Assembly: GCA_964511645.1 (NCBI GenBank) | Contig: CAZEGV010000004.1 | Location: forward strand, 3,570-67,569 | Source: CAZEGV01 sp964511645 | GTDB lineage: Bacteria; Bacteroidota; Bacteroidia; Cytophagales; JAAEPT01 | Length of the DNA: 64,000 nucleotides | Direction: 5' to 3' | In this document: piece after piece, positions 18,851-28,476 of the stretch | How the letters are laid out: each line of letters opens with the position of its first letter | Numbering within the stretch: position 1 is the first letter of the stretch | The notes under the pieces: model-generated | What the model was told of the DNA's origin: nothing | Database searches by the model: none | What the model saw: only the letters and a program-made list of their open reading frames with translations | Translations under genes and position numbers: made by a program

Positions 18851-19594
18851 TTGAAGAAATTTCTTACTAATATTTACACAATATGGGTTGTAACTTGGTG
18901 TTTATCAGGATTTCTGCTCTGTTACCCTTTTTATTTTATATTCTTACAAAATAAAACAACTTACCCTTTAGCTCATTTTATGAATAAAGTTTGGGCAGTC
19001 TGGACTTATATAGCAAGCTTTATTTATTTCAAAGTAGAATATAAGGTACCAATTAATCACAAAGCCCAAACTTATGTTTACTGTGCCAATCACACTTCAT
19101 ATATGGATATCCCTACCTTATTTTTAGCAATCCCAGGTTATTTCAATATTCTAGGAAAAGCAGAACTAGGTAAAGTACCTTTATTTGGTTACATGTATCG
19201 AAAATTATACATATCGGTAAACCGGCATAGTCCTGAAGCACGATACAAATCTTATATTGACGCTTTAGATTCTTTGGATCAAAACAGAAGTGTTGCTTTT
19301 TATCCCGAAGGAAAAATCCCTCATAATAATCAACACCCAAAAATGGGAGATTTTAAAGATGGACCATTTAAAGCGGCTATCGAAAAACAAATTCCTATTA
19401 TTCCTATTACAATTCCTTACAATTGGATAATTTTACCCGATAAGAGTAAAAACACCCGTGTACATTGGCATAAATGCGGAATCATCTTTCATAAGCCTAT
19501 AGAAACAAAAGGATTAACGTTGGATGATGTAACCAATCTTAAAAATCGCGTTTATCAAATAATGGATGACGAATTAACAAAATTGAATAAATGA
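18851..19594 (+). CDS. plsC: 1-acyl-sn-glycerol-3-phosphate acyltransferase
   Basis: Transfers an acyl chain to lysophosphatidate in phospholipid synthesis at the inner membrane. It has an N-terminal membrane helix (IYTIWVVTWCLSGFLLCYPF), the catalytic NHTSYMD (HX4D) near residue 80, and FYPEGKIP as the substrate-binding motif. The start is a TTG at 18851 (MKKFLTNIY...); no nearby ATG gives the full helix. It overlaps gatC as ATGA, so it heads a plsC-gatC-TPR-prfB run. Confidence 0.9.
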   Translation: MKKFLTNIYTIWVVTWCLSGFLLCYPFYFIFLQNKTTYPLAHFMNKVWAVWTYIASFIYFKVEYKVPINHKAQTYVYCANHTSYMDIPTLFLAIPGYFNILGKAELGKVPLFGYMYRKLYISVNRHSPEARYKSYIDALDSLDQNRSVAFYPEGKIPHNNQHPKMGDFKDGPFKAAIEKQIPIIPITIPYNWIILPDKSKNTRVHWHKCGIIFHKPIETKGLTLDDVTNLKNRVYQIMDDELTKLNK

Positions 19595-19878
19595 AAATTG
19601 ACAAAAAAATAGTAGAAGACATTGCTCACCTAGCTAGGTTAGAGCTATCTGAAAGTGAAAATGCTGAAATGATAAATGAGATGAGCGAAACGCTAGGTTG
19701 GATGGAAAAACTCAACGAAGTTGACACTAGCAATATAAAACCACTCATACATATGTCACAAGAAATAAATGTACTGAGGGAAGATACGCCAAAAGAAATG
19801 CTTTCACACGAAGCTGGACTCAAAAATGCTCCCAACAAAGATTCTAACTATTTTCGAGTACCTAAAGTAATTGATTAA
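19591..19878 (+). CDS. gatC: Asp-tRNA(Asn)/Glu-tRNA(Gln) amidotransferase subunit C
   Basis: The small 95-residue subunit that stabilises GatAB, the enzyme that amidates mischarged Glu-tRNA(Gln) or Asp-tRNA(Asn). The family pattern is visible: HLARLELSE near the start, then LNEVDTSNIKPLIH, LREDTPKE and the C-terminal YFRVPKVID. It overlaps plsC by four bases and ends two bases before the next gene. gatA and gatB are not in the window. Confidence 0.93.
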   Translation: MKIDKKIVEDIAHLARLELSESENAEMINEMSETLGWMEKLNEVDTSNIKPLIHMSQEINVLREDTPKEMLSHEAGLKNAPNKDSNYFRVPKVID

Positions 19879-19880
19879 TT

Positions 19881-22800
19881 ATGAATTTTTGGAAACATTG
19901 GGCTAAAGAAGACAAAGTATTATATAGTCTTGGAATATTAACACTGCTTGCCACTATTATTTTACTATTGGTACAATATACCAATGGATTTGAATCTTTA
20001 ATTCAGCTCAAAGTACAAACCAACATTAGTAATATCACTACTATTGCCGATACTTTTAGTCAATATCTTATTGATTTTAACATAGAAGCCGAAAACTATA
20101 TTGTTCACGAAACGTATCATGCAGGGGCTTTAAAACTGGCTAATACAAGCTCTATAATTTACTTAAGTCTATTGGTTTTTTCCAGTTTACTCTTTATTAC
20201 AGCCATTACTCGAATCCAAAAAATACTACACTTTGCAGGATTAATGACTTTTTTTATCATCTGGATATATTTCCTCAAAATAGATATGCTCGGAGTATTT
20301 GGGTACTTCAATAAAACTTTCTTAATTGCAACACTCCTTGCTTATATTGGTACTGCTTTTTACTTCCATGCTTACGGCACACATATCTCTTTATGGGTTC
20401 GTTTTGTTTCATTCTTTATTATTACCGCTATTTTAGGTATAATCATCGTACAATACGCTACAATCTCCGCGCCTTTTATCATGTTATCTCACTCAGTGGT
20501 CATCTACCCCACAATACTTATTATAGTGTTTTTAATACTTGTAGGAGCTGATATCCTTTCTTTTTTTAGCACAATAATTAATCAATCTAGCCAAGGCGAC
20601 AAAGGAGGGTTCAACAACCTATACAAACTACTCGTTGTAGCAATCTTATACCTAGGTAATCTCATCGTTTATTACCTTAACTTTACTGGTCGAATTGATT
20701 TTAAATTAATCTATTTTGATCCATTCATCTTAATTACAATTACTACTATTGTTGGTATTTGGGGACATAGAACCCGTAACAAATCTTTCTCTACCACCGT
20801 CCCTTTTGACGGAATTGGTAGTTATATTTATTTATCACTTGCCATTTCATCCTTAGCATCTATTTACTTTTGTTTTGCCTCTGGAAACACTGCCATGGAA
20901 CGGCTTTTTGAAGAAGCAATATTAATTACACATATCGCAACAGGTTTATTTTTCTTAATCTATTTATTAGTCAATTTCTCCAAACCCTTATTTAGAAACA
21001 TTGACTTTAACCACTTGTCATATACCTTTGACGGCATTCCTTTTTTTACCAATAGAATTTCTGCCGTCATGCTCATTTTATACCTATACTCTTTTAACGG
21101 AAGCACATTCACTCATAAGTGGGCATTATTTGAAGCAGGAAAATCCTCTTACAAAGGAGTAGCTTATATGCTTAATGGAGAAGAAATGCTTGCTAAAGAA
21201 GAATTTAGCCAAGTAGCAGATTATAACGCAGGAAATCCCGTAGCTTCTTACATCATGTCTAACTACGCTTATCAAGACAGAAATTTTGATAAGTGTGAAG
21301 AATACCTTAGTCAAGTCATTGAAAAAAATCCTAGAGAATTTGCCTACATCCGCATTTCTAACCTTTACCATTACAAAGGAAACACAGAACTAGCTATAAA
21401 AACCTTAAACGAAGGATTAAAAAAATTCCCTAAAAGTAGCCATTTACATAATAATTTAGCCGTTAGGTACGAAGAAATAAATAAAATAGACTCTAGTGCT
21501 CTACACTATACGCTTGCCACAATTAGCGAACACAAAGGCTCCCCTATCGCTATAAGTAACATGCTTGCCTTGTGTATCACAAATAATTACTACGATATAG
21601 TAGACACTTTACTCAAAAATGATTTCCCCAAAAGCATTGCTTATACCACAAACAAGATAGCAGCACTCAACTATTTTAATAAAAAAGGAAAAAGTAATAT
21701 TAACCAAACATTTATTAGCGACAGCATATTAAGTCCTGTACAAATGTCATACCTACACAATTACAGCATTCGTAACCTCAATAACATCCCTAATCAAATT
21801 TTAAAAAAAATAGATGAAATCAGTAAAAAAGAACAATTAAACACCACCAACACTGATTATCTAAAAGCCATAACTTATGCTTATAGCGGAGACAGATGGG
21901 AGTCTCAATTTATATTTAATAGTCTATCACATAGCGACAACCCCGAAATCCAAAATTATTACAGCAGAACATTTGGATTAATTGCTTTACGCAATAAAAA
22001 TTATTCATTAGCACAACAAACCCTTCTTAAAAGTAAAAAAACACAAGTTTATTACGCCTTTGACGATGCACCCCTGGCCTATGCCATTGCTAGTTTTTCC
22101 AACGGTGACACTATTGCATTCAAATCTACGTTAGAACAAATAACCCAAACCGACAGCACACACAAAACCCTAGCAAAAGAACTACTAGCCACCATAGATG
22201 CAAGTATATCAGACTACCTACTGATGAACGATATTCAAAAAGTATATTATCTATTATCACACCCTGACAGTGATATTTTCTTACTAAAAGGAATCATCAC
22301 ACCAAACTACAAAAACTTTATTCTTAACAAATTAATCATTCAGTCACTCAAAAACAACAAGCCAAACCAAGCCAATAAATATTGGGACATAGTCCAAGAC
22401 AAAAATAACCCAAGTATTATGCAAGCTCGATTAAGATTATTGTTGTACCAAAAAAAATACGGCACAGTAATATCGCTAAGTAAAAACACTAATTATTTAC
22501 TTGAACGTGCCTTAGCATTTCAGCAATCAGGCAAAATTTTAGAAGCCAAAACCATCTACGACAAAGGACTAAAAGAGCAACCACTCAATAATAAATTACT
22601 AATCTCAGCGTCCGATTTCTACGCCTATCAGCTCCATGACGACCTCACTTCTTATGATATTATATTAAAACCAGCCAGTGTAGACCAATATAATATTGGC
22701 ATCAAAAAAACGTATGTAAAACGTTGCTTAGAACAAAACTTACTTGAATTTGCAGACTCAATAATGGATGATCTTGAAAAAATGATGGGAGAAAAAGAAT

Positions 22801-22892
22801 TTAACAACTTTGCATTACAAGTAAAACTAGATGTAGCAGACTATAACGCTACACTCAATCAACAATCAGAAGACGACTTCATTACCCAATAA
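19881..22892 (+). CDS. Large membrane protein with C-terminal TPR repeats
   Basis: A 1003-residue protein of no known function. The first ~420 residues hold about eleven hydrophobic helices (for example LGILTLLATIILLLVQY, SIIYLSLLVFSSLLFITAI, RISAVMLILYLYSF). The remainder is soluble and built of TPR-like helix pairs (for example CEEYLSQVIEKNPREFAYIR followed by GNTELAIKTLNEGLKKFPKS). It is probably an inner-membrane protein with a protein-binding periplasmic or cytoplasmic solenoid. It sits between gatC and prfB with gaps of two bases each, so it is co-transcribed with them. The glutamine/translation context is probably incidental. Confidence 0.85.
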   Translation: MNFWKHWAKEDKVLYSLGILTLLATIILLLVQYTNGFESLIQLKVQTNISNITTIADTFSQYLIDFNIEAENYIVHETYHAGALKLANTSSIIYLSLLVFSSLLFITAITRIQKILHFAGLMTFFIIWIYFLKIDMLGVFGYFNKTFLIATLLAYIGTAFYFHAYGTHISLWVRFVSFFIITAILGIIIVQYATISAPFIMLSHSVVIYPTILIIVFLILVGADILSFFSTIINQSSQGDKGGFNNLYKLLVVAILYLGNLIVYYLNFTGRIDFKLIYFDPFILITITTIVGIWGHRTRNKSFSTTVPFDGIGSYIYLSLAISSLASIYFCFASGNTAMERLFEEAILITHIATGLFFLIYLLVNFSKPLFRNIDFNHLSYTFDGIPFFTNRISAVMLILYLYSFNGSTFTHKWALFEAGKSSYKGVAYMLNGEEMLAKEEFSQVADYNAGNPVASYIMSNYAYQDRNFDKCEEYLSQVIEKNPREFAYIRISNLYHYKGNTELAIKTLNEGLKKFPKSSHLHNNLAVRYEEINKIDSSALHYTLATISEHKGSPIAISNMLALCITNNYYDIVDTLLKNDFPKSIAYTTNKIAALNYFNKKGKSNINQTFISDSILSPVQMSYLHNYSIRNLNNIPNQILKKIDEISKKEQLNTTNTDYLKAITYAYSGDRWESQFIFNSLSHSDNPEIQNYYSRTFGLIALRNKNYSLAQQTLLKSKKTQVYYAFDDAPLAYAIASFSNGDTIAFKSTLEQITQTDSTHKTLAKELLATIDASISDYLLMNDIQKVYYLLSHPDSDIFLLKGIITPNYKNFILNKLIIQSLKNNKPNQANKYWDIVQDKNNPSIMQARLRLLLYQKKYGTVISLSKNTNYLLERALAFQQSGKILEAKTIYDKGLKEQPLNNKLLISASDFYAYQLHDDLTSYDIILKPASVDQYNIGIKKTYVKRCLEQNLLEFADSIMDDLEKMMGEKEFNNFALQVKLDVADYNATLNQQSEDDFITQ

Positions 22893-22894
22893 TC

Positions 22895-23972
22895 ATGACA
22901 AAAGACCAACTAAAAAATCTCCAAAAAAGAGTAACCGCCTTAGGGCAATATCTTTGACTACGATCGCAAAAAAATAGACGTAGAAGAAGCAGAACTCAAA
23001 ACCACACAACCCGACTTTTGGAACAACTCCAAAAAAGCAGAAATAACCCTCAAAGAAATAAGAGGAATAAAAGTTTGGACAAACGGATACGAAGCCATAC
23101 AAACAGCATTAGAAGACCTCGAAATACTTCACGAATTCCAAGAAATGGGAGAAATAGAAGCATTAGAAGTTGATAAAGCCTACCAAGACACCATTACGCT
23201 TACCGAAGACCTAGAATTTAAAAGAATGCTAGGAGGAGAAGAAGACCAACTTAGTGCAATGCTTCAAATAAACCCAGGAGCAGGAGGAACAGAATCTAAC
23301 GACTGGGCATCAATCCTCATGAGAATGTACATCATGTGGGCAGAAAGTCAAGGATTCAAAGTACGGCAAGTCAACTACCAAGCAGGAGAAGTAGCAGGAA
23401 TAAAATCTTGCACACTAGAAATAGACGGTGACTTTGCTTACGGTTATCTCAAATCCGAAAATGGTGTACATCGTTTAGTTCGTATCTCACCCTTCGACTC
23501 TGGCGGTCGTCGGCACACCTCATTTGCATCCGTATTTGTATACCCCGTTGTTGATAATACTATTAATATAGAAGTCAATCAAGCAGATGTAAAATGGGAT
23601 ACTTTCCGATCTGGAGGAGCAGGAGGGCAAAACGTAAACAAAGTAGAAACAGCTGTAAGGTTACACTACAAAGACGATGAAATTGTAATAGAATGCTCAC
23701 AAGAACGGGCACAATTGCTTAATAAAGAGAAAGCACTCCAAATGCTTAAATCACAACTTTATCAAAAAGAAGTAGAAAAAAGAAATGCCAAACGAGACGA
23801 TGTAGAAGCCAACAAAAAAAATATAGAATTTGGCTCTCAGATTAGAAATTACGTCTTACACCCTTACAAGCTCGTCAAAGATGCCCGCACAGGGTATGAA
23901 CGAAGCGATGCAAACAATGTATTAGATGGCGATATTAGCGACTTTATAAAATCATACTTAATGAGCCAATAA
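22895..23972 (+). CDS. prfB: Peptide chain release factor 2, with programmed +1 frameshift
   Basis: RF2 ends translation at UGA and UAA. The gene is read as bases 22895-22954 joined to 22956-23972: twenty codons (MTKDQLKNLQKRVTALGQYL), an in-frame TGA at 22955-22957, then continuation in the +1 frame from GAC. The product is about 358 residues, normal for RF2. The anticodon-like tripeptide SPF is in VRISPFDSGGRRHTS, and the GGQ peptidyl-hydrolase loop is in SGGAGGQNVNKVETAVRLHY. Without the shift the second frame would lack the N-terminal domain. It lies two bases after the TPR membrane gene. Repeat copy C follows the stop. Confidence 0.96.
22942..22958 (+). promoter_or_regulatory. RF2 autoregulatory frameshift site
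   Basis: The slip sequence CTTTGAC has CTT at 22952-22954, the stop TGA at 22955-22957, and a C after it. An AGGG stretch at 22942-22945 lies six bases before CTT and could act as the internal stimulator; in E. coli the Shine-Dalgarno-like element is only three bases away. Low RF2 favours slipping to +1, so RF2 controls its own level. Confidence 0.93.
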
Positions 23973-23985
23973 ATTAAAAATAATT

Positions 23986-24079
23986 GGGGCATCCCCCTAC
24001 GGGTCGGGCTTTCGCTACTCAATCTTTCCGATAAAAAAATCGGAAAAGATTTCAAACAGACCGCTCTATCCCTGATGCG
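23986..24079 (+). repeat. Dispersed intergenic repeat, copy C
   Basis: Family member with core TCGGGCT, a clear stem AATCTTTCCGAT / ATCGGAAAAGATT, and a closing end TTCAAACAGACCGCTCTATC that is shared with copy F. It begins 13 nt after the prfB stop, in the same direction, and lies before a methyltransferase gene. Confidence 0.82.
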
Positions 24080-24106
24080 GTACAATGCACACATAACAAA
24101 CTAAAA

Positions 24107-24886
24107 ATGACAATATTACAAACAGCCGAACGAGTATCACACCAAGACCTATCCGATAACTTTGTTTACCAACGATCACTACTTGCCTACGTAGAAGCCG
24201 CCAAGCTAGTCAGCGGAAAAGTATTAGAGATAGGTACAGGAAGCGGATACGGGATAGACATTATCAGTCAAAACTGTGAAAAATTTGTAACTATTGATAA
24301 ATTTGTAAACGAACCACTACAAGCCCGTAAAGATTTACCAAAAAACATTGAGTTCAAACAAATCACAATCCCACCACTTACAGGTATAGAAAGCAATAGC
24401 TTTGATTTTGTTATTACATTTCAAGTAATTGAACATATACAAGATGACAACGCCTTTGTAAGCGAAATAAACCGTGTACTCAAAAAAGGAGGCAAGTTAA
24501 TCGTGACCACACCCAACAAACCAATGTCCATAACCCGTAACCCTTGGCACATAAGAGAATACAGCATTGATGAATTACACACTATTTTGAAAAAAAAATT
24601 TACATCCGTAGAAAACAAAGGAGTAACAGGAAACCAAAAAATATTTGACTACTATAACAAAAACAAAGCCTCTGTACAAAAAATAACCCGTTTTGACATC
24701 TTTGATTTACAACATAAATTACCACGCCAAATCTTACAAATCCCTTACGACATCCTTAATCGAATAAACCGTAAAAAATTACTTAAAAATAATTCAGGAT
24801 TAGTTTCAGACATCAAAATGGAAGATTATAAAATCAAAGAAGTAGACAATACTTGCTTTGATTTATTTTATATCGCTACCAAATAA
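24107..24886 (+). CDS. Class I SAM-dependent methyltransferase
   Basis: A Rossmann-type methyltransferase of unknown substrate. Motif I is VLEIGTGSGYGIDII (about residues 40-54), followed by the acidic strand FVTIDKF, then FDFVITFQVIEHI and RVLKKGGKLIVTTPN, typical of the Methyltransf_11 / UbiE-COQ5-like group. The last ~90 residues are family-variable and basic. The stop overlaps the mnmE start as TAATG. It may act on a small molecule or lipid; there is no further clue. Confidence 0.85.
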   Translation: MTILQTAERVSHQDLSDNFVYQRSLLAYVEAAKLVSGKVLEIGTGSGYGIDIISQNCEKFVTIDKFVNEPLQARKDLPKNIEFKQITIPPLTGIESNSFDFVITFQVIEHIQDDNAFVSEINRVLKKGGKLIVTTPNKPMSITRNPWHIREYSIDELHTILKKKFTSVENKGVTGNQKIFDYYNKNKASVQKITRFDIFDLQHKLPRQILQIPYDILNRINRKKLLKNNSGLVSDIKMEDYKIKEVDNTCFDLFYIATK

Positions 24887-26250
24887 TGTCATTTCAAGAC
24901 ACTATCATCGCCCCTGCTACCGCACCTGGAATTGGTGCTATCGCTGTTATTCGTTTATCTGGCACAGAAGCTATAAACATTACCAAGCAAGTATTCAGAG
25001 GGAAAGACTTAACACTTGTCAACTCTCATACCCTACATTTTGGTACAATTAGAGACGACGACAACAACATTCTTGACGAAGTGCTTGTCAGTGTATTCAA
25101 AGCACCGCACTCATTTACCAAAGAAAATATAATAGAGATTTCTACACACGGCTCTCCTTATATTGTCAAAAAAATCATACAATTACTAATCCACAAAGGA
25201 GCAAGAACTGCCAAAGCAGGAGAATTTACCCAAAGAGCTTTTATCAACGGTCAGTTTGACCTTGCCCAAGCCGAAGCTGTAGCAGACCTCATCGCATCCG
25301 ACTCAGAAATAGCACATCAAACAGCTATGAACCAAATGAGAGGAGGATTTTCTAAAAATATCAAACAACTTAGAGAGCAACTCATCCACTTTGCTTCAAT
25401 GATTGAGCTAGAACTTGACTTTGGAGAAGAAGATGTAGAGTTTGCCGATAGAGAAGACCTCAAGCAACTCATCCACAAATTACTAAAGGTTATCATCCCA
25501 TTAGTGCAATCATTTGACCTTGGTAATGTCATAAAAGAAGGGATTCCCACCGTAATTGCAGGGAAGCCAAATGTAGGAAAATCCACGCTACTCAACGCCT
25601 TGCTTAATGAAGAAAAAGCCATCGTGTCAGATGTACCGGGTACTACCAGAGATTATATAGAAGATGAAATTGTAATAGAAGGTATCAAATTTAGGTTTGT
25701 AGATACCGCTGGTCTTCGTGACACTGATGATAAAGTAGAAGCCATTGGCGTAGCACGTAGTAAAGAGCAATTAAACAAAGCATCTCTTATTCTTTACCTT
25801 TTTGACGCTGAAGAGCTAGGGGATAATAACTCCTTGCAAAAGGAATTAGATGAGATTAAAACCTTAAAGATTCCGTATCTATTTATTGCTAATAAGCTCG
25901 ATACTATTAAAGAAAAAGAAATAACAAAATACACAGAAGATTTTGTGTTTATCTCGGCAAATATTGGTACTAATCTTAATAAATTAAAAGAGTTGATTCT
26001 TCAAAAAGTAGGAGCTAATAATTTTAAATCTGGAGATACAATTATTACTAACATCCGCCATTACGAAGGTTTATCACACACCCAGCAAAGCTTAGAGAAA
26101 GTACTTAAAGCCCTTAACAATAATATTACAGGCGATTTTCTTGCAATGGACATCCGCCAAGCCCTACATCACCTAGGTGAGCTTACAGGCACAATCACAA
26201 CAGATGACCTTCTGGATAATATCTTTAGTAAGTTTTGTATTGGAAAGTAG
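24886..26250 (+). CDS. mnmE: tRNA uridine-5-carboxymethylaminomethyl modification GTPase MnmE
   Basis: With MnmG it modifies U34 in the wobble position of several tRNAs. It has an N-terminal folate-binding domain, a helical domain, and an inserted GTPase domain with G1 GKPNVGKS (226-233), G2 GTTRD, G3 DTAGLRDTDDKVE and G4 NKLD. The C-terminal CIGK motif is intact. At 454 residues it is full length. It overlaps the preceding methyltransferase by one base and converges on the KAP locus. Confidence 0.96.
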   Translation: MSFQDTIIAPATAPGIGAIAVIRLSGTEAINITKQVFRGKDLTLVNSHTLHFGTIRDDDNNILDEVLVSVFKAPHSFTKENIIEISTHGSPYIVKKIIQLLIHKGARTAKAGEFTQRAFINGQFDLAQAEAVADLIASDSEIAHQTAMNQMRGGFSKNIKQLREQLIHFASMIELELDFGEEDVEFADREDLKQLIHKLLKVIIPLVQSFDLGNVIKEGIPTVIAGKPNVGKSTLLNALLNEEKAIVSDVPGTTRDYIEDEIVIEGIKFRFVDTAGLRDTDDKVEAIGVARSKEQLNKASLILYLFDAEELGDNNSLQKELDEIKTLKIPYLFIANKLDTIKEKEITKYTEDFVFISANIGTNLNKLKELILQKVGANNFKSGDTIITNIRHYEGLSHTQQSLEKVLKALNNNITGDFLAMDIRQALHHLGELTGTITTDDLLDNIFSKFCIGK

Positions 26251-27078
26251 TTATCCAAAATTAATTTCTGGGGGAGGTATCTTTTCTAAAAATTCATTTA
26301 CCTTTTTAATTAACGTCAAAATTATTCTTTTTTTCAAAGGCTTAATATTTTCATTATTATCCTCTAAATAACGAACAAACCCATTCAGACAACAACATTC
26401 TTCAGAATGATACGGTTGTATCTCTTCGTACCTTCTACAGAAAAACCATTTTAGTTCATTAATCGCTTCACCTTTCATGTCTAATGTTCTTTTACCAAAT
26501 TTTTCGGAATCAATTTCTTTAAAAATATTTGTATTATAAAAGCTTGTAAAACTATTTATGGTTAATTTCTCTAACCTTTCTTCAAGGTTACGAACATTTG
26601 AATTGTTTATTTCTTCAAATAATAGCTTCAAAAAAGAACCAGAGTATAAATTCGATTTCTCTTCTATTTTTTTCAATAGCACTCTTCTTATATCTCCTTC
26701 TTTTTGATTCAATACTTTCCCTACCTGAAAGCTACAATAAAAGGATGATATATTATGGGAGTCTAGGTCTCCATCTTCCAATAATCTACTGATATTCTTT
26801 TCGGCTAAAGCTATAATGTCTTTTTTATCATAATCAATTAATTTTTCACTGTTCCATAATAGTAACATTTCACTAAAAGTAATCACACAGTGCATCTCTT
26901 GAACTTTTTCATTCTTTAATGACTCGAAAACATCCTTATATAGTTGTTCAAACACCTCTTCTTCCAAAAACTCCCAACGCCCTATCTTCTCAATCATTTT
27001 AACGCTTCCCTTGGTGAAAAACAATAAGGTCGAGAGATATCCATTTAAAAGTGCTATATCTATAAAACCCTCTTGCAT
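26251..27078 (-). CDS. C-terminal fragment of KAP-family P-loop NTPase
   Basis: A helical, charged 275-residue stretch without its own recognisable domain (MQEGFIDIALLNGYLSTLLF...). Upstream of its ATG the same frame reads PYISY, which joins smoothly to the end of the preceding frame (FCKTSI) if one base is restored in the ATCC run near 27095. The two parts together give about 625 residues, usual for KAP NTPases. It is therefore better seen as the second half of one broken gene than as a separate gene. It converges on mnmE with no gap. Confidence 0.6.
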   Translation of the reverse strand: MQEGFIDIALLNGYLSTLLFFTKGSVKMIEKIGRWEFLEEEVFEQLYKDVFESLKNEKVQEMHCVITFSEMLLLWNSEKLIDYDKKDIIALAEKNISRLLEDGDLDSHNISSFYCSFQVGKVLNQKEGDIRRVLLKKIEEKSNLYSGSFLKLLFEEINNSNVRNLEERLEKLTINSFTSFYNTNIFKEIDSEKFGKRTLDMKGEAINELKWFFCRRYEEIQPYHSEECCCLNGFVRYLEDNNENIKPLKKRIILTLIKKVNEFLEKIPPPEINFG

Positions 27079-27083
27079 ATAAC

Positions 27084-28133
27084 TTATATAAGGATAGAAG
27101 TTTTACAGAAATGTAAGCTATGCAGTATGTTATATTTATTAAGAAGCACATTATATTGTTTTTCATAACCCGTACTTATTATTCTTTCTTCCTTACTCAG
27201 ACTGCCTACCGCTTGAAATAATTCAACATTAGTACCTCCCTTCATCTCCAGATATATAATTAAGAAATAAATTAATAAGCCTTCAATAAATTTTTTATAA
27301 TTATCTGAGCCCTTGTATTCATCGCTAACAAACCCTTCAAATCGATTAAAGTCAAAAAGAAATTGTTTCAAAACACGAAGATTGTTATATTTTGCTGTTT
27401 GAAAAACATTAACTACAATCTCTTTAAATGGCTCATAATCAAAAACTTTGACATCTTTCCCAATCTCTTTAATGAAACCGTCTAATACTGTACCAACATT
27501 GTTTTGAACCTTAAAGGTTTGTCCTATTAATTTCTCCTTTACTTTTCTATATACTTGATATCCATCATCACTGCCTCCTATTTTTATTTGGTCAGCAACA
27601 AGTATTACTTTACAACCATAATGCTCTACAAAGTCATTAATGTAGCCGAACATTGTTTCAGTGTTAATTTTACATCGTTCTAAATCATCAAACACTAAAA
27701 TGCGTCTACCTCTCACCTTATCGGTATTCTTAAGTTCAAATATTTTAAACACATCTAAGGCATAAGATAATGTGCCATCATTTTTATTGTCAGCCGCATT
27801 AAAATCAATATCAAATTTTAATGATGATTTCAAAAGCCCCTTCCCTAATTCTTTAATGAAATTAGCACTTTTAGAGTGTAGAATTGGGTAGATTTGAGAC
27901 TTGATTTTCTCTGTAACCCTTCCCATATTCTCGATTCCATTCAGGCTTATATAAATTGGCTTCATTACAACAGAATCTCCACACTCTTCCACTTCCTTCC
28001 CCCAGCTGTCTAAAACTTTTTTAATAAAGTATGTTTTCCCACTTCCCCACTCCCCTGTTAACATCACAGCATAGCCGGGGGTCTTTAATCTTATATAATA
28101 GTCTAAATAATCAGTAACGTGTTTATTATTCAT
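27084..28133 (-). CDS. KAP-family P-loop NTPase, N-terminal part (frameshifted gene)
   Basis: The ATPase half of a KAP-type STAND-like NTPase. Walker A is GEWGSGKT at 27-34 (MLTGEWGSGKTYFIKK), and Walker B is RILVFDDLERC near 144-154, followed by a sensor-like VILVADQIK. KAP proteins often sit at membranes and some, such as PifA of the F plasmid, block phage. This frame stops at 27084 and the rest of the protein continues in another frame (26251-27078). No transmembrane insert is seen in the ATPase domain. The locus is single, between mnmE and recQ, with a non-coding gap upstream, consistent with an acquired gene. Confidence 0.8.
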   Translation of the reverse strand: MNNKHVTDYLDYYIRLKTPGYAVMLTGEWGSGKTYFIKKVLDSWGKEVEECGDSVVMKPIYISLNGIENMGRVTEKIKSQIYPILHSKSANFIKELGKGLLKSSLKFDIDFNAADNKNDGTLSYALDVFKIFELKNTDKVRGRRILVFDDLERCKINTETMFGYINDFVEHYGCKVILVADQIKIGGSDDGYQVYRKVKEKLIGQTFKVQNNVGTVLDGFIKEIGKDVKVFDYEPFKEIVVNVFQTAKYNNLRVLKQFLFDFNRFEGFVSDEYKGSDNYKKFIEGLLIYFLIIYLEMKGGTNVELFQAVGSLSKEERIISTGYEKQYNVLLNKYNILHSLHFCKTSILI

Positions 28134-28476
28134 AATTCTTTATTTTCAACGAAAACATTTCTGTTATTATAAGAACAAAAAAACAACTTTACTAAAAAAA
28201 GAGTTGTGTTTTTTTTTCATTGCCTTTGTAGTACGAAAATTGTAATATTTTAAAAAGTAAAAGAATACACAAAAACAATTCTCTTAACAAAATAGCGCTC
28301 GAATTCCTGAGTGGACGGATGCACATTCGCGAAAATCATTTGTTGTTGTTTGTACTTCAACAAGTTCAGTATGACGAAATCAGAAAACAATACTCTCGAT
28401 TAAAAATCGAGATAGACTCCCGCCAAACAGAGAGGAAGAGCCCTAAAATCTACCAATACAGCAAGTAGAAACAACA
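28134..28476. other. 343-nt gene-free stretch with repeat fragment and hairpin
   Basis: I see no coding frame here. Two structures stand out. TTTGTACTTCAACAAGTTCA (28349-28368) continues as GTATGA and matches, with a few changes, a segment inside repeat copy F (61909-61934). A hairpin TCTCGAT / ATCGAGA lies at 28394-28412. The stretch looks like a remnant of one or more repeat insertions between the KAP locus and recQ. Confidence 0.6.

Noticed and set aside
27080..27105. Programmed -1 frameshift in the KAP gene
   Set aside because: There is no slippery heptamer and no evident stimulatory structure, so a mutation or sequence error is simpler.
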